Below the pieces are notes generated by a model. It saw only the letters and a program-made list of their open reading frames with translations. It was not told where the DNA came from and did no database searches. A program made the translations under genes and the position numbers. A stretch of 64,000 nucleotides of DNA from Pseudanabaena sp. FACHB-2040 (GTDB lineage Bacteria > Cyanobacteriota > Cyanobacteriia > Phormidesmidales > Phormidesmidaceae): contig NZ_JACJQO010000018.1 in the NCBI RefSeq assembly GCF_014696715.1, positions 42,410 through 106,409 on the forward strand, written 5' to 3'. Shown here in pieces: positions 1-9,060 of the stretch (position 1 is its first letter; every line of letters begins with the position of its first letter).

Positions 1-44
1 GTTCAACCCCCCACCGCCTAGCTGCTCACGTTGCCGCTTAGGCG

Positions 45-115
45 AGCGACAGAGAGAAGTCAGATCCCTCTTCTGCGTCCCCGCGTTCCCCTCTTCTCTG
101 CGTCTGCCCCCATAG
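45..115. repeat. Purine-to-pyrimidine low-complexity spacer
   Basis: A purine-rich stretch (gacagagagaag) is followed by a pyrimidine-rich stretch with the phrase gcgtccccgcgttcccc, immediately 3' of speA. The same composition and phrases recur near 4.9 kb, 50.1 kb, 51.55 kb and 63.3 kb. It probably belongs to a dispersed intergenic repeat family and may fold as a loose hairpin at the gene end. Confidence 0.5.
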
Positions 116-119
116 CTCT

Positions 120-2117
120 TTAAGGCGACAGATACGTATACCGACTCATGCTGTGCTCATAGTGCTGCAGCAGGAGCTGAGACTCTTGCAGGGTGATTCT
201 GCGGTCTTGGAGCGCCTGCTCAGTGCGGCGACGGATATTTTCGATCAGATCCTCGGAGTCGTACTGGACGTAGCTCAGCACTTCCTTCATCGTGTCGCCC
301 TTGACGACATGCTCGATCTGGTAGCCCTTGGGCGTTAGGTGGATGTGAACGGTGTTGGTGTCGCCAAACAGGTTGTGCAGACTGCCCATGATTTCCTGAT
401 AGGCCCCGCCTAAAAACAGGCCTAAATAGTAGGGCTCTGCAGGCTTGAGCGAATGCAGCTCCATCACATGCTTAACGTCGCGCAGGTCAATGAACTGGTC
501 AATTTTGCCGTCGCTGTCACAGGTCAGGTCGGCCAGGGTGCCGCGACAGGTGGGTTCTTCATTGAGGCGGTGAATGGGCATGATCGGAAACAGCTGATCA
601 ATGGCCCAGGTATCGGGCACCGACTGGAAGACGGACATATTGATGTAGTAGATCGAAGCCATCATTCTGTCTAGGTCTTCTAGGTCATCGGGCACATACT
701 CCTCGTTGCGCACAATGTCCTGAATCTTGCGGCAGCAGGCCCAAAATAGGCGCTCTATCTTAGCCCGGTCGGTTAGCCTGAGATAGCCGAAGTTAAATAA
801 ACTAATCGCCTCGTCCTTAAACTGGATGGCGTCGTTGTAAGCTTCCTGGTAGTTGTTCAGGTGAATACCCTGGTAGGTTTCATACAGCTCCTGAACGATG
901 GCGTGCTCTTCTTCGCTTGGCGGCTCAATCGTGTTTTCGGTAGGGACGCTGCTAGTGCCTAGAACATCAAAGACAAGAACGGACTGATGAGATGCGATCG
1001 CACGTCCACTCTCACTAATCAGCGTGGGTACGGGCAGCTCGCGGGCTTTACAGGCTTCCTTGACCTCAGCCACTACGTCGTTCGCGTAGTTTTGGGTGCT
1101 GTAGTTTTTAGAAGCATAGAAGTTGGTCTTAGAGCCGTCGTAGTCCACCCCCAGTCCGCCGCCCACGTCCAGGTACTGCATATTGGCCCCCAGCGAAGCC
1201 AGCTCCACATAGACCTGACAGGCTTCCCTCAGTGCGTCTTTGACCACGCTAATGGCAGAAATTTGAGAGCCGATATGAAAATGCAGCAGCTGCAGACAGT
1301 CCAGCATGTCCGCCTGCTTCAGCCGCTCCACCACATTGAGAATTTCTAGAATCGTGAGCCCAAACTTAGCCCGATCTCCGGCAGATCCGCCCCAGCGGCC
1401 GACGCCTTTGTTGCTGAGTTTGGCCCGCACGCCCAGGATAGGTCGAATGCCCAGATGGCGACTGGCCTCAATCGCCAGTTCTACCTCTTCCACCTGCTCC
1501 AGTACGATAATCGGCAGCTGCCCAATCCGCTGACCCAACATCGCAGTTTCGACGTATTCCCGATCCTTGTAGCCATTGCAGACCAGCAGAGAACCGGGTG
1601 TGTTGAGGGTCGCCAGCGCAATCAACAGCTCCGCTTTAGACCCGGCTTCTAGCCCAAACTGGTGGGGCTTACCGAAGCGCACTAAGTCTTCAACTAAGTG
1701 CCGCTGCTGATTGCATTTGACCGGAAATACGCCCCGATAAACGCCATCGTAGTTGTAGCGAGCGATGGCTTTGGAAAAGCACGCATTCAGTCGCTCGATC
1801 CGGTCTTCCAAAATATCCGAGAACCGGATTAAGATCGGCAGGCTGAGGTTGCGTTGCTTGAGCGATTCAACTAGCTCAAACAGATCGAGCGAACCGCCCC
1901 GATCGGCTTGAGGCGACACTGTGATATGACCCGCCGCGTTGATTGAAAAGTAAGGGTCGCCCCATCCTTGAATGCGGTACAGCTCTTCGCTATTTTCAAT
2001 CGTCCACTTCTGCTGCTTGGGCGCAGGGAGAGCAGGCGTTTCTAAGGAGTCTAGGGCTACTTTTTTAGAACGCTGTTCCCGTCTCAGCCGTTGTTCAGTT
2101 GCGTCCATAGTACCCAT
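120..2117 (-). CDS. speA: Biosynthetic arginine decarboxylase
   Basis: This is a PLP-dependent fold-III decarboxylase that converts arginine to agmatine, the first step of polyamine synthesis in cyanobacteria. The 665 residues match the family length. The PLP lysine lies in the FPVKCNQ motif near residue 130, followed by GLEAGSKAELL and the glycine-rich LDVGGGLGVDYDGS. A conserved SESGRA motif lies near residue 370. The ATG at 2117 is preceded by a GGGAG ribosome binding site; a second in-frame ATG lies at 2108. The gene stands alone, and a low-complexity spacer follows its stop. Confidence 0.95.
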   Translation of the reverse strand: MGTMDATEQRLRREQRSKKVALDSLETPALPAPKQQKWTIENSEELYRIQGWGDPYFSINAAGHITVSPQADRGGSLDLFELVESLKQRNLSLPILIRFSDILEDRIERLNACFSKAIARYNYDGVYRGVFPVKCNQQRHLVEDLVRFGKPHQFGLEAGSKAELLIALATLNTPGSLLVCNGYKDREYVETAMLGQRIGQLPIIVLEQVEEVELAIEASRHLGIRPILGVRAKLSNKGVGRWGGSAGDRAKFGLTILEILNVVERLKQADMLDCLQLLHFHIGSQISAISVVKDALREACQVYVELASLGANMQYLDVGGGLGVDYDGSKTNFYASKNYSTQNYANDVVAEVKEACKARELPVPTLISESGRAIASHQSVLVFDVLGTSSVPTENTIEPPSEEEHAIVQELYETYQGIHLNNYQEAYNDAIQFKDEAISLFNFGYLRLTDRAKIERLFWACCRKIQDIVRNEEYVPDDLEDLDRMMASIYYINMSVFQSVPDTWAIDQLFPIMPIHRLNEEPTCRGTLADLTCDSDGKIDQFIDLRDVKHVMELHSLKPAEPYYLGLFLGGAYQEIMGSLHNLFGDTNTVHIHLTPKGYQIEHVVKGDTMKEVLSYVQYDSEDLIENIRRRTEQALQDRRITLQESQLLLQHYEHSMSRYTYLSP

Positions 2118-2253
2118 GTTCTCCCACTGTCAAGGTTCATGACTAGAGCCAGCAGATCGAATAGAACTGCTGCTATAGTGCGCTCAAATTGTAACAAAAG
2201 ACAGAAGACAGCTGACCCATGACAGGCCCATCTAAATGTTGATTTCTATCGAC

Positions 2254-3201
2254 CTACTTGGAAGAGGTTGAGGTGTTTTCATCTGTGGTTTCGTGGCCTA
2301 AAGGGGGACGGTAAAACGCCTTCAACGTGTCTAGAAAAGCGAAAACGGCAGGTGGCTGTAGGGCATCAGCCAACACAATCGCGCCGATGATACGCGCTAG
2401 AGGATTAGGCAGGCTAGCAATCTGGACGCCTTCAGGAATAGGTTCGGCAGCCAGGCGGGCCATGATGGAAGCGCCTAGCCCACTTCTCACCATCCCCAGA
2501 ATAGTGGAGTCTTCCTTAACCATATAGGCAGGCTGCAGGTGCTGTCCGTGGCGGGCTAGGTGACGCTCAATATACTCGCGATCGCCATCGTAGTTGGGGC
2601 CTAAAATTAGGGGGTGGGCGGCCAGTTCCTCCCAGGTGAAGGGGTGGGGCGGTGGCTGTTGGGAGGGCGGCAGTAGAATAATGTAGCGATCGTGCAGTAC
2701 TTCCCAAGCCTCAAACTCAGGGCTGGTGGGCAGGTAGGTAAAGCCAATGTCGGCCCGGCCCTGGCGCAGGTCGTCTTCGGCCTGGTTGTAGTGCTGGTAC
2801 TCGTCAATGGCGACGCTGATGCCAGGGTATTTCTGGCGAAAGTGCTGGATCACTTCTGGCAGAATGTGGGTGGCGACGCTGCGAAAGGCGGCAATTCGAA
2901 CCTGGCCGCTTGTGAGCCCCTTAGAGAGATGGGCTTTGCGACCAATGTTGTCTAGGGATTGCATAATCTGACGGGCATCTTCCGTGATCTGCTCGCCAAT
3001 TGGTGTGAGGACCGCGCCCTGTCGTCCCCGGCTGAGAAGAATTACGCCTAGCTCTTCTTCTAGGGTTGCGATCGCATGGCTCACCGCCGACTGCGACAGG
3101 TCCATTTGTAGCGCGGCATCGCTAAAAGAGCCGGTGTCAGCAATTGCTACCAGCGCCCGCAGCTGCGACAGCTTCATTCGATGCGGATATCCCTCACCCA
3201 T
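2254..3201 (-). CDS. LysR-family transcriptional regulator
   Basis: An N-terminal winged helix-turn-helix (about residues 10-68, with the SQSAVSHAIATLEEELG recognition region) is followed by a LysR-type effector-binding domain. The ATG at 3201 has an AGGAG site upstream; an alternative ATG at 3177 gives MKLSQLRAL, the usual family start. It is transcribed divergently from the DUF1537 kinase at 3493, and LysR regulators often control a divergent neighbour, so that kinase is a reasonable target (inference). The protein is strikingly similar to the LysR regulator at 39911-40813 over its whole length. The effector is unknown. Confidence 0.9.
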   Translation of the reverse strand: MGEGYPHRMKLSQLRALVAIADTGSFSDAALQMDLSQSAVSHAIATLEEELGVILLSRGRQGAVLTPIGEQITEDARQIMQSLDNIGRKAHLSKGLTSGQVRIAAFRSVATHILPEVIQHFRQKYPGISVAIDEYQHYNQAEDDLRQGRADIGFTYLPTSPEFEAWEVLHDRYIILLPPSQQPPPHPFTWEELAAHPLILGPNYDGDREYIERHLARHGQHLQPAYMVKEDSTILGMVRSGLGASIMARLAAEPIPEGVQIASLPNPLARIIGAIVLADALQPPAVFAFLDTLKAFYRPPLGHETTDENTSTSSK

Positions 3202-3492
3202 GTAGACTTCTCCTGAACCTCACCTAAGCAGGGAAGTGGGGAACTGTTTTGCCAGCCCTAATTTATGCCCATGCTGCATATTAGCCTGACCCCTCAAGCT
3301 CAGAAGGCTAACCCCCCTAATTTCCTTGGCCTTGAGCTTTGCTCGTCAGGAAGGCTGAAGTGACTAGCTAGTAAGGAATCCAGAAAAGTCTATGGCAGCT
3401 TCGAGGAATTCCTATCGCTGACTTTAGCCAATGCCTTGGCTAGGGTTCCGCCTTAGGCAATAGTGTGAGGAGAGGTTTCAGCGAGAAGCGCC
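3202..3492. promoter_or_regulatory. Divergent LysR/DUF1537 intergenic region with hairpin
   Basis: This spacer lies between two divergent genes. An imperfect inverted repeat at 3296-3308 and 3329-3339 (AAGCTCA, a GA bulge, AGGC, paired with GCCTTGAGCTT) could be a leader hairpin or an operator-like site. A purine-rich GAGGAGAGG sits about 20 bases before the kinase ATG. No strong -35/-10 pair was recognised. Confidence 0.35.
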
Positions 3493-4818
3493 ATGACAGG
3501 CCAGCCGAAAATTATCGTTCTAGATGATGATCCGACCGGGTCTCAAACCGTTCATAGCTGCTTGCTGCTGCTGCAGTGGGATGTGGATACTCTGCGGCTG
3601 GGTCTACAAGACAGTTCGCCGATCTTCTTTGTTCTCACCAATACGCGCGCCCGCACGCCAGAAGAGGCGGATCAGGTCACGCGAGAAGTGTGCCACAACC
3701 TCAAAATTGCCCTGGAGCTAGAAAAGATTCAAGAATTCCTGGTGGTCAGCCGCTCCGACTCAACTTTGCGGGGGCACTATCCGGTAGAGACGGATGCGAT
3801 CGCAGCCGAACTAGGCCCCTTCGATGCCCACTTTCTAATTCCTGCCTTTTTCGAAGGCGGCCGCATCACCCGAGATAGCACTCACTATCTAATTGTCAAC
3901 GGCGTACCTACGCCAGTTCACGAAACCGAATTTGCCAAAGATTCCGTCTTTGGCTACAGCTACAGCTACCTGCCCGACTACGCTGAGGAAAAGACCCAGG
4001 GCCGCATCAAAGCCGATGAAGTGCAGCGGTTTTTGCTGGCCGACATCCGAGCGGGCTCTCTCGATCGCCTGATGCAGCTCCAGAGCAACGTTTGCTGCGC
4101 GGTTGATGGCGAAACCCAAACCGACTTGAATCAGTTTGCTCAAGATGTCCTGACCGCTGCTGCTCAGGGCAAGCGCTTCCTGTTTCGCAGCGCTGCTAGC
4201 ATCCTCACTGCCCTAGCTGCCCTGCCAACCCAGCCAGTCGATGCCGACCATATGCGAACCTATGTGCGAGCAGGCCAACCCGGAGCAGTTATCATTGGCT
4301 CTCACGTCAAGAAGACCACCCAGCAACTCACTGAACTGCTTCAGGAACCCGGCATCGTTGGCCTTGAGGTAGCCATAGAAAAACTCCGCCAGGGCGACGC
4401 AGATACCCAACAGGCCCTGCTGCAAAGCGTGCTTGAGCAAGTTCATGCCATTCATGCTGAGGGCAAAACACCTGCCATCTACACCAGCCGAGAAGAGTTA
4501 GCCTTTGATTCCATCCAAGCACGGCTAGACTTTGGCGTGCAGGTATCAGCCCTGCTCATGAACATTGTGCAAGGACTGCCAGAGGCCATCGGCTTTCTCA
4601 TCAGCAAGGGCGGCATTACCTCCAACGACACCCTCAGCACCGGACTAACCCTAAGAACCGCCCGCCTGCTGGGTCAAATTCTGCCCGGCGTTTCCATCGT
4701 CAGAACCCCAGAGAGCCATCCCCAGTTTCCTAACCTGCCCGTCGTGCTATTCCCTGGCAACGTCGGCGATGAGCACGCTTTGGCAACGGTCTATCGACGC
4801 TTGGCAGAGGTGGGGTAG
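3493..4818 (+). CDS. Four-carbon acid sugar kinase family protein (DUF1537)
   Basis: The N-terminal IIVLDDDPTGSQTV motif and SRSDSTLRGHYP near residue 90 mark the four-carbon acid sugar kinase family. Characterised members phosphorylate sugar acids such as erythronate or threonate with ATP. The C-terminal nucleotide-binding part contains SKGGITSNDTLSTGL and a final VLFPGNVGDE. The 441 residues are in the family range. Partner enzymes of catabolic operons (dehydrogenase, isomerase, aldolase) are absent nearby, so the substrate cannot be inferred. The divergent LysR gene is the obvious candidate regulator. Confidence 0.85.
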   Translation: MTGQPKIIVLDDDPTGSQTVHSCLLLLQWDVDTLRLGLQDSSPIFFVLTNTRARTPEEADQVTREVCHNLKIALELEKIQEFLVVSRSDSTLRGHYPVETDAIAAELGPFDAHFLIPAFFEGGRITRDSTHYLIVNGVPTPVHETEFAKDSVFGYSYSYLPDYAEEKTQGRIKADEVQRFLLADIRAGSLDRLMQLQSNVCCAVDGETQTDLNQFAQDVLTAAAQGKRFLFRSAASILTALAALPTQPVDADHMRTYVRAGQPGAVIIGSHVKKTTQQLTELLQEPGIVGLEVAIEKLRQGDADTQQALLQSVLEQVHAIHAEGKTPAIYTSREELAFDSIQARLDFGVQVSALLMNIVQGLPEAIGFLISKGGITSNDTLSTGLTLRTARLLGQILPGVSIVRTPESHPQFPNLPVVLFPGNVGDEHALATVYRRLAEVG

Positions 4819-4845
4819 GACAACGTGGGGAGAGAGAATAAGACG

Positions 4846-5040
4846 ATGCGGGGAGGGGGAGCGGGGAAGAAGAGTGGGGGAGATAGGGAAGGTGAGGGAG
4901 CCAGAGCTAAGAGTTTTTTCACATCTCTGTAGCCATTCATCTACCCATCTCCCAATCTCCCCAATCTCCCCAATCTCCCCAATCTCCCCAATCTCCCTCA
5001 CCTTCCCCATCCTCTCCGCGTCCCCGCGTCCCCCTTCCCC
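4846..5040. repeat. Convergent spacer with inverted purine/pyrimidine arms
   Basis: The spacer between the convergent kinase and hslO genes is GA-rich on the left and CT-rich on the right. A 15-bp perfect inverted repeat (gggaaggtgagggag at 4886-4900, complement at 4993-5007) can bring the arms together. The phrases gggggagataggg and tccccgcgtccccc recur in other intergenic regions of the window. It may act as a bidirectional 3'-end structure. Confidence 0.6.
4953..4997 (+). repeat. Nonanucleotide tandem repeat (CAATCTCCC)x5
   Basis: There are five exact consecutive copies of the 9-bp unit CAATCTCCC, with a partial copy just before. The unit is a multiple of three, so spurious reading frames across it give ISP repeats. 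It is a short tandem repeat that could vary in copy number between strains. Confidence 0.9.
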
Positions 5041-5044
5041 GTGT

Positions 5045-5956
5045 CTAGTTTGAGGCTCCGGCCCTGTCTACTCGCAGATCCTCAATCAGCTTCGCCAAAT
5101 GATCGCTGCTGGCCTGGTAGACCTCGTTGCAGAAGTGGCAGGTGGCTTCTGCGCCGTCATCTTTCTCGATCATGTCCTGCAGTTCGGCTTCGCCCAGCAG
5201 CTTCAGTGCTCCTAGCATGCGGTCAAAGGTGCAGGGACAGTGGAACCGGACTAGCTGGGTTTCTGACAGGATTTCCAGACCCATGTCGCCAACGAGGTCT
5301 TCGAAGATTTGGGGTAGGGTCTTGTTGGCTTTGAGAAGGGGAGTGAAGCCGCTCAGCGCAGCAATGCGGGACTCTAGAGTGGCAACCATCTCTTCATCCT
5401 CAGCGGCCCTAGGGAGAATCTGGAGCAACAGCCCGCCCGACGCTTCTACCCCATTGGCTCCCACAAAAACCCCTAGGATCAGCGCTGAGGGGGTTTGCTC
5501 AGAGTTCACCAAATACTGCGTGAGATCGTCGCCGATTTCGCCCGATACTAGCTCCACCGTGCTGGAGTAGGGATAGCCATAGCCAATATCCCGCACCACA
5601 TAAACATAGCCTTGACGGCCAACGGCACCGCCCACATCGAGTTTGCCGATGGCATTGGGGGGTAGCTCGACCGTTGGGTTGTCTACATAGCCCCGCACTG
5701 TGCCATCTACCCCAGCGTCAACCAAAATGCCGCCTAGGGGACCGTCGCCACGGACACGGATGTTGACCCGGGCTTGCGATCGCTTCATGCTAGAAGCCAG
5801 CAACAGCCCTGCTGACATCGTGCGCCCTAACGCAGCCGTTGCTACGTAGGAGAGTCCGTGGCGCTGCCGAGCTGTCTCAACTGCTCGGTTGGTGATGACG
5901 CCTACAACCCGGATGCCGCCCTCTGCGGCTGTTGCTCGGATGAGTTGATCTGCCAT
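5045..5956 (-). CDS. hslO: Hsp33 redox-regulated holdase chaperone
   Basis: Hsp33 is a cytosolic chaperone activated by oxidation, which prevents aggregation of unfolded proteins during oxidative stress. The C-terminal redox switch is present: FHCPCTFDR supplies CxC and ATCHFCNEVY supplies CxxC, the four zinc-binding cysteines. The N-terminal MADQLIRATAAEGGIRV and the core with GDGPLGGILVDAG are typical. The 303 residues fit the family. It is convergent with the DUF1537 kinase. Confidence 0.95.
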   Translation of the reverse strand: MADQLIRATAAEGGIRVVGVITNRAVETARQRHGLSYVATAALGRTMSAGLLLASSMKRSQARVNIRVRGDGPLGGILVDAGVDGTVRGYVDNPTVELPPNAIGKLDVGGAVGRQGYVYVVRDIGYGYPYSSTVELVSGEIGDDLTQYLVNSEQTPSALILGVFVGANGVEASGGLLLQILPRAAEDEEMVATLESRIAALSGFTPLLKANKTLPQIFEDLVGDMGLEILSETQLVRFHCPCTFDRMLGALKLLGEAELQDMIEKDDGAEATCHFCNEVYQASSDHLAKLIEDLRVDRAGASN

Positions 5957-6101
5957 GCCAGCGCCCTAAAAATTCTTAATACTTTACCTACTGCCATTGT
6001 AGAAGGTGGAATGGCCTGTCAGGCTGATTCCTACTGACCGATCCCCATCGGCTGATCCCTTTGGCATACTGGAAAATGGTCTGTCAACGGTCACCGATGC
6101 C

Positions 6102-6491
6102 ATGTTAGGCACTTTTCAGCACAGCAGCCTACGAATCGAAGTGGATGCCGCCGCATCTGACATCCGAGAAAGCCTGATTGCTCCTAGTCAGTTCAAGTGC
6201 TGGCTGTGGCCCCAACGGTTTACAGAAGGCTTGCCCGATGCCCTAACTTTGGGGCAAATCTTTAAGAGCTCTGTGGGACCGATCGAGATTCAACACGAAG
6301 TCAAGGCCATCAGCGATACCCACCTGCATCTGCTGATGTCGGGCGGGGTAGATGGATTTCATGAGTGGCACTGGGGCGATGGCTGGGTTCAGACACGCTT
6401 AGAGGGCGTTTCTGTGTTGCCTCTAAACCTGGCTCAAAGCCTTAATCTGTGGCGCTTGAAGCAATTTTTGAGCCAGCCTAAGGAGGGCTAA
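6102..6491 (+). CDS. SRPBCC-like conserved cyanobacterial protein
   Basis: The open frame can extend back to 6006, but the ATG at 6102 gives a more natural start, MLGTFQHSSLRIEVDAA, and a 129-residue protein. The pattern of an amphipathic first strand, the phrase SPSQF/APSQFKCWLWPQRF, and a C-terminal helix (LAQSLNLWRLKQFL) resembles START/SRPBCC (polyketide cyclase-like) folds, which bind hydrophobic ligands. This is a fold impression only. It is convergent with the universal stress protein gene. Function unknown. Confidence 0.6.
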   Translation: MLGTFQHSSLRIEVDAAASDIRESLIAPSQFKCWLWPQRFTEGLPDALTLGQIFKSSVGPIEIQHEVKAISDTHLHLLMSGGVDGFHEWHWGDGWVQTRLEGVSVLPLNLAQSLNLWRLKQFLSQPKEG

Positions 6492-6542
6492 ATCGGAGGC
6501 GATGACTGGGGGCCGGGGGCTAGCCCTAGCAAGCATGGCCCC

Positions 6543-6989
6543 TTAAGAACCGTCGCCCTGCAGCCTAGACTTAATCACCATGACCGAACAGTGGGCATCT
6601 TCTAGCACCTGGCTGCTGACAGATCCTTGCAAAATGCGGTTTAGCCCTGTCAGGCCCCGATTGCCCAGAATAATCAGATCGGCTTCGTAGATGTTTGCCA
6701 AACGAACGATCTCTTCAGCCGGATCCCCTAACGCTACTTCAATGTAAGTTGTGGCTGCAGGCAAGTCAGCTTGATGGGAGCGCAGCTCTTCTTCGATTTG
6801 CTGCTGGGTAATCTCTGCTGGAGCTGAACCGGGCAGCGTGACGTCCCGACTAGGTACGTCCTCCAGAGGCAACATGACGTGAGACAAAATCAGCGTTGCT
6901 TCTGGGTGCCACCGGATCTGGTTAATGGCCTCCACAAGATCATCTGCCAGCTTGGGTTCATCCAGCGCTACCAAAATCGTCTTAAACAC
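6543..6989 (-). CDS. Universal stress protein (UspA family)
   Basis: This is a single Usp domain starting FKTILVALDEP and ending with the ATP-binding signature GNRGLTGLNRILQGSVSS, which fits the G-2x-G-9x-G(S/T) motif of ATP-binding members. The GTG at 6989 gives the standard family N-terminus; a TTG at 7055 with a good AAGGA site would add 22 residues, so the start is uncertain. It lies downstream of hisD on the same strand with about 90 to 155 bases between. Usp proteins act in stress survival; the specific role is unknown. Confidence 0.85.
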   Translation of the reverse strand: MFKTILVALDEPKLADDLVEAINQIRWHPEATLILSHVMLPLEDVPSRDVTLPGSAPAEITQQQIEEELRSHQADLPAATTYIEVALGDPAEEIVRLANIYEADLIILGNRGLTGLNRILQGSVSSQVLEDAHCSVMVIKSRLQGDGS

Positions 6990-7143
6990 AAGTTTCTCAG
7001 AAAGGTCAGGGAGTCGATCAGGTACCGGTAGATGCAGCTTGTAGCGTTCTGCCAACGCCTATCCTTGCTGGTGAGTGGGAGCTTTGGAGATCAGATTGCT
7101 AACGGCCCGCACTCGGGTTACGTGGATACTGCCCAGTGGTGCA

Positions 7144-8490
7144 TTATCCCTCAGAGTCGGGATCTTGTAGGGGGGAACGGTTGGACGCCCCTGGATTGTT
7201 TTGGATGCGCAGCCGCACCGACTCGCCGTGGGAAGGTAACCCTTCGGCTCGAGTGAGAGCTGCGATCGCATCCGACACCTTCTGCAGCGCTGTCTGCGAG
7301 TACTGAATCAGGCTAGAGTGCTTCATAAAGGTCTCTGTGCCCAAGGCTGAAGCATAGCGGGCTGCACCGGAGGTTGGCAGGGTGTGGTTCGGGCCTGCGA
7401 GGTAGTCTCCTACCGCTTCGGGCGTAGCATGGCCCAAGAAGATAGCGCCAGCGTGGCGAATGTGCTCTAGGAGATCCCAAGGCTCAGCCACCTCTAGCTC
7501 GAGGTGTTCGGGGGCAAACTCGTTAGAGAGCAGTGCCGCTGTCTCCAGTGAATCTACGACAACGGCTACGCTGTAGTTGGCAATGGCTTTTTCTGTCAGG
7601 GTTTGACGCGGGTGCCCCTCAAGTTGACGGCCCACTTCCTTTGCCACTTTTTCAGCTAGGGCAGCATCGGGCGTAATTAAAATAGCAGCCGCTATCGGAT
7701 CGTGCTCGGCCTGGGCTAGCATGTCTGCTGCTACGTGGGTTGGGTTAGCGCTGCTGTCAGCGATAATGAGTACCTCTGACGGCCCTGCCAGGGAGTCAAT
7801 TCCCACTGTGCCAAACACAAGCTTTTTCGCCAGCGTGACGTAAATGTTGCCAGGTCCAGTGATCACATCTACTTTGGGCACAGTTTCAGTGCCGTAGGCC
7901 AAAGCTGCAACTGCTTGCGCCCCACCCACCCGATAAATTTCTGAGATCCCCGCTTCCTGGGCCGCTACTAATACAGCAGGATTCAAGGTCAAGCTGTCTC
8001 CTGGGGGTGTCACCATGACGATGCGCTGCACGCCAGCAACTCTAGCCGGAATGGCGTTCATCAAAACGGTACTAGGATAAGCTGCTCGGCCTCCCGGGAT
8101 GTAAATGCCGGCTCGATCGACTGGCGTATACCGCTTGCCTAGAACTACCCCATCTTCCTCAAACTGCACCCAACTCTTAGGCATCCGCTGCCGATGAAAG
8201 GCCTCAATGTTTCGGCAGGCCACGCGAACAGCATCTATGAACTCTTTGGAAACCTGCTGATAGGCAGCATCCAGCTCTGGCCCTCGAATCCGCAGCTGCT
8301 CTGGAGTCAAGGTGAGCTGATCGAAATCAGCAGTGTACCGAATCAGCGCCTGATCTCCCTGCCGCTTCACCGTTTGAAGGACTTCGCGGACGGTCGCCTC
8401 CTTGTGAACAACCTGATCGTCATGGGTGCGAGCACAGATGCGCTGCAGCTCCGTTCTGGCCTCGGTTGGCTGATGTATGATGCGCAGCAT
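7144..8490 (-). CDS. hisD: Histidinol dehydrogenase
   Basis: This enzyme catalyses the last two oxidations of histidine synthesis, L-histidinol to L-histidine with NAD and zinc. The NAD-binding stretch includes TGPGNIYVTLAKKLVFG and the AGPSEVLI motif. The catalytic EFAPEHLEL and the zinc-site region LAGPNHTLPT are present. The start is set at the ATG at 8490 (MLRIIHQPTEARTELQRI), which matches family N-termini, rather than 18 codons upstream. The C-terminus (NNPGASNRSPLQDPDSEG) is a short divergent tail. Other his genes are not adjacent, as is usual in cyanobacteria. Confidence 0.95.
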   Translation of the reverse strand: MLRIIHQPTEARTELQRICARTHDDQVVHKEATVREVLQTVKRQGDQALIRYTADFDQLTLTPEQLRIRGPELDAAYQQVSKEFIDAVRVACRNIEAFHRQRMPKSWVQFEEDGVVLGKRYTPVDRAGIYIPGGRAAYPSTVLMNAIPARVAGVQRIVMVTPPGDSLTLNPAVLVAAQEAGISEIYRVGGAQAVAALAYGTETVPKVDVITGPGNIYVTLAKKLVFGTVGIDSLAGPSEVLIIADSSANPTHVAADMLAQAEHDPIAAAILITPDAALAEKVAKEVGRQLEGHPRQTLTEKAIANYSVAVVVDSLETAALLSNEFAPEHLELEVAEPWDLLEHIRHAGAIFLGHATPEAVGDYLAGPNHTLPTSGAARYASALGTETFMKHSSLIQYSQTALQKVSDAIAALTRAEGLPSHGESVRLRIQNNPGASNRSPLQDPDSEG

Positions 8491-8711
8491 TAGGTCGTGT
8501 TTCGTTGAGGTAAACCAGTTCTGAAGACAGTTCTGAAGATTCACCCGTTCGTCAAGCAGTCCAACAAGCAGACAGACTGCCCCGGAGGCTGGGTCTTACC
8601 ATCCTAGTCGATCTCTAGCTTAACGTGGATCTCAGGGTAGGACATCAATTCGCTGGATTAAGTGCTATGATACTTTATCCGGTCAATATTCCAAGCAAGC
8701 TAGGGCGAACT

Positions 8712-9011
8712 GTGGCAAATATCAAGTCTGCACAAAAGCGTATTCAAACTTCTGAACGCAACCGACTCCGCAATAAGTCTTACAAGTCTGCTGTTAAGAC
8801 GATGATCAAAAACTACCTGGCAGCGGTAGACGAATATGCAGCCAATCCCTCTCCGGAAGCGATGGCTACTGTTCAAACTCGCATGTCTGCTGCCTTTAGC
8901 AAGATTGACAAGGCCGTAAAGCGGGGCGTTATTCATCCCAATGCGGGGGCTCGCCGCAAATCCCATCTGGCTCGCACCCTAAAGCAGCACGAGACTCCGG
9001 TGGCTTCCTAA
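8712..9011 (+). CDS. rpsT: 30S ribosomal protein S20
   Basis: S20 binds 16S rRNA in the small subunit. The GTG at 8712 is chosen because it gives the canonical [11 protein letters not shown]-terminus; the longer frame from 8625 has no homology-like sequence. The protein is 99 residues, basic, with the [10 protein letters not shown] helix and the [10 protein letters not shown] tail. It opens the rpsT-tatD-rpoB-rpoC1-rpoC2 cluster that is conserved in cyanobacteria. It is divergent from hisD. Confidence 0.95.
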   Translation: MANIKSAQKRIQTSERNRLRNKSYKSAVKTMIKNYLAAVDEYAANPSPEAMATVQTRMSAAFSKIDKAVKRGVIHPNAGARRKSHLARTLKQHETPVAS

Positions 9012-9060
9012 GGGTGTGCAGCCCACTACAGCTAGCCGTTGACTCATTGCTTGGGGATTC

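Noticed and set aside
2889..2900. TTCGAAC-type tRNA motif
   Set aside because: It lies inside the LysR coding sequence.
3462..3472. A Yfr1-like motif or its target (gtgtgaggag)
   Set aside because: Differs from the Yfr1 core, has no surrounding hairpins, and more simply serves as a ribosome-binding purine stretch.
4953..4997. Tandem repeat as a CRISPR array
   Set aside because: The unit is 9 bases with no spacers and no cas genes nearby.
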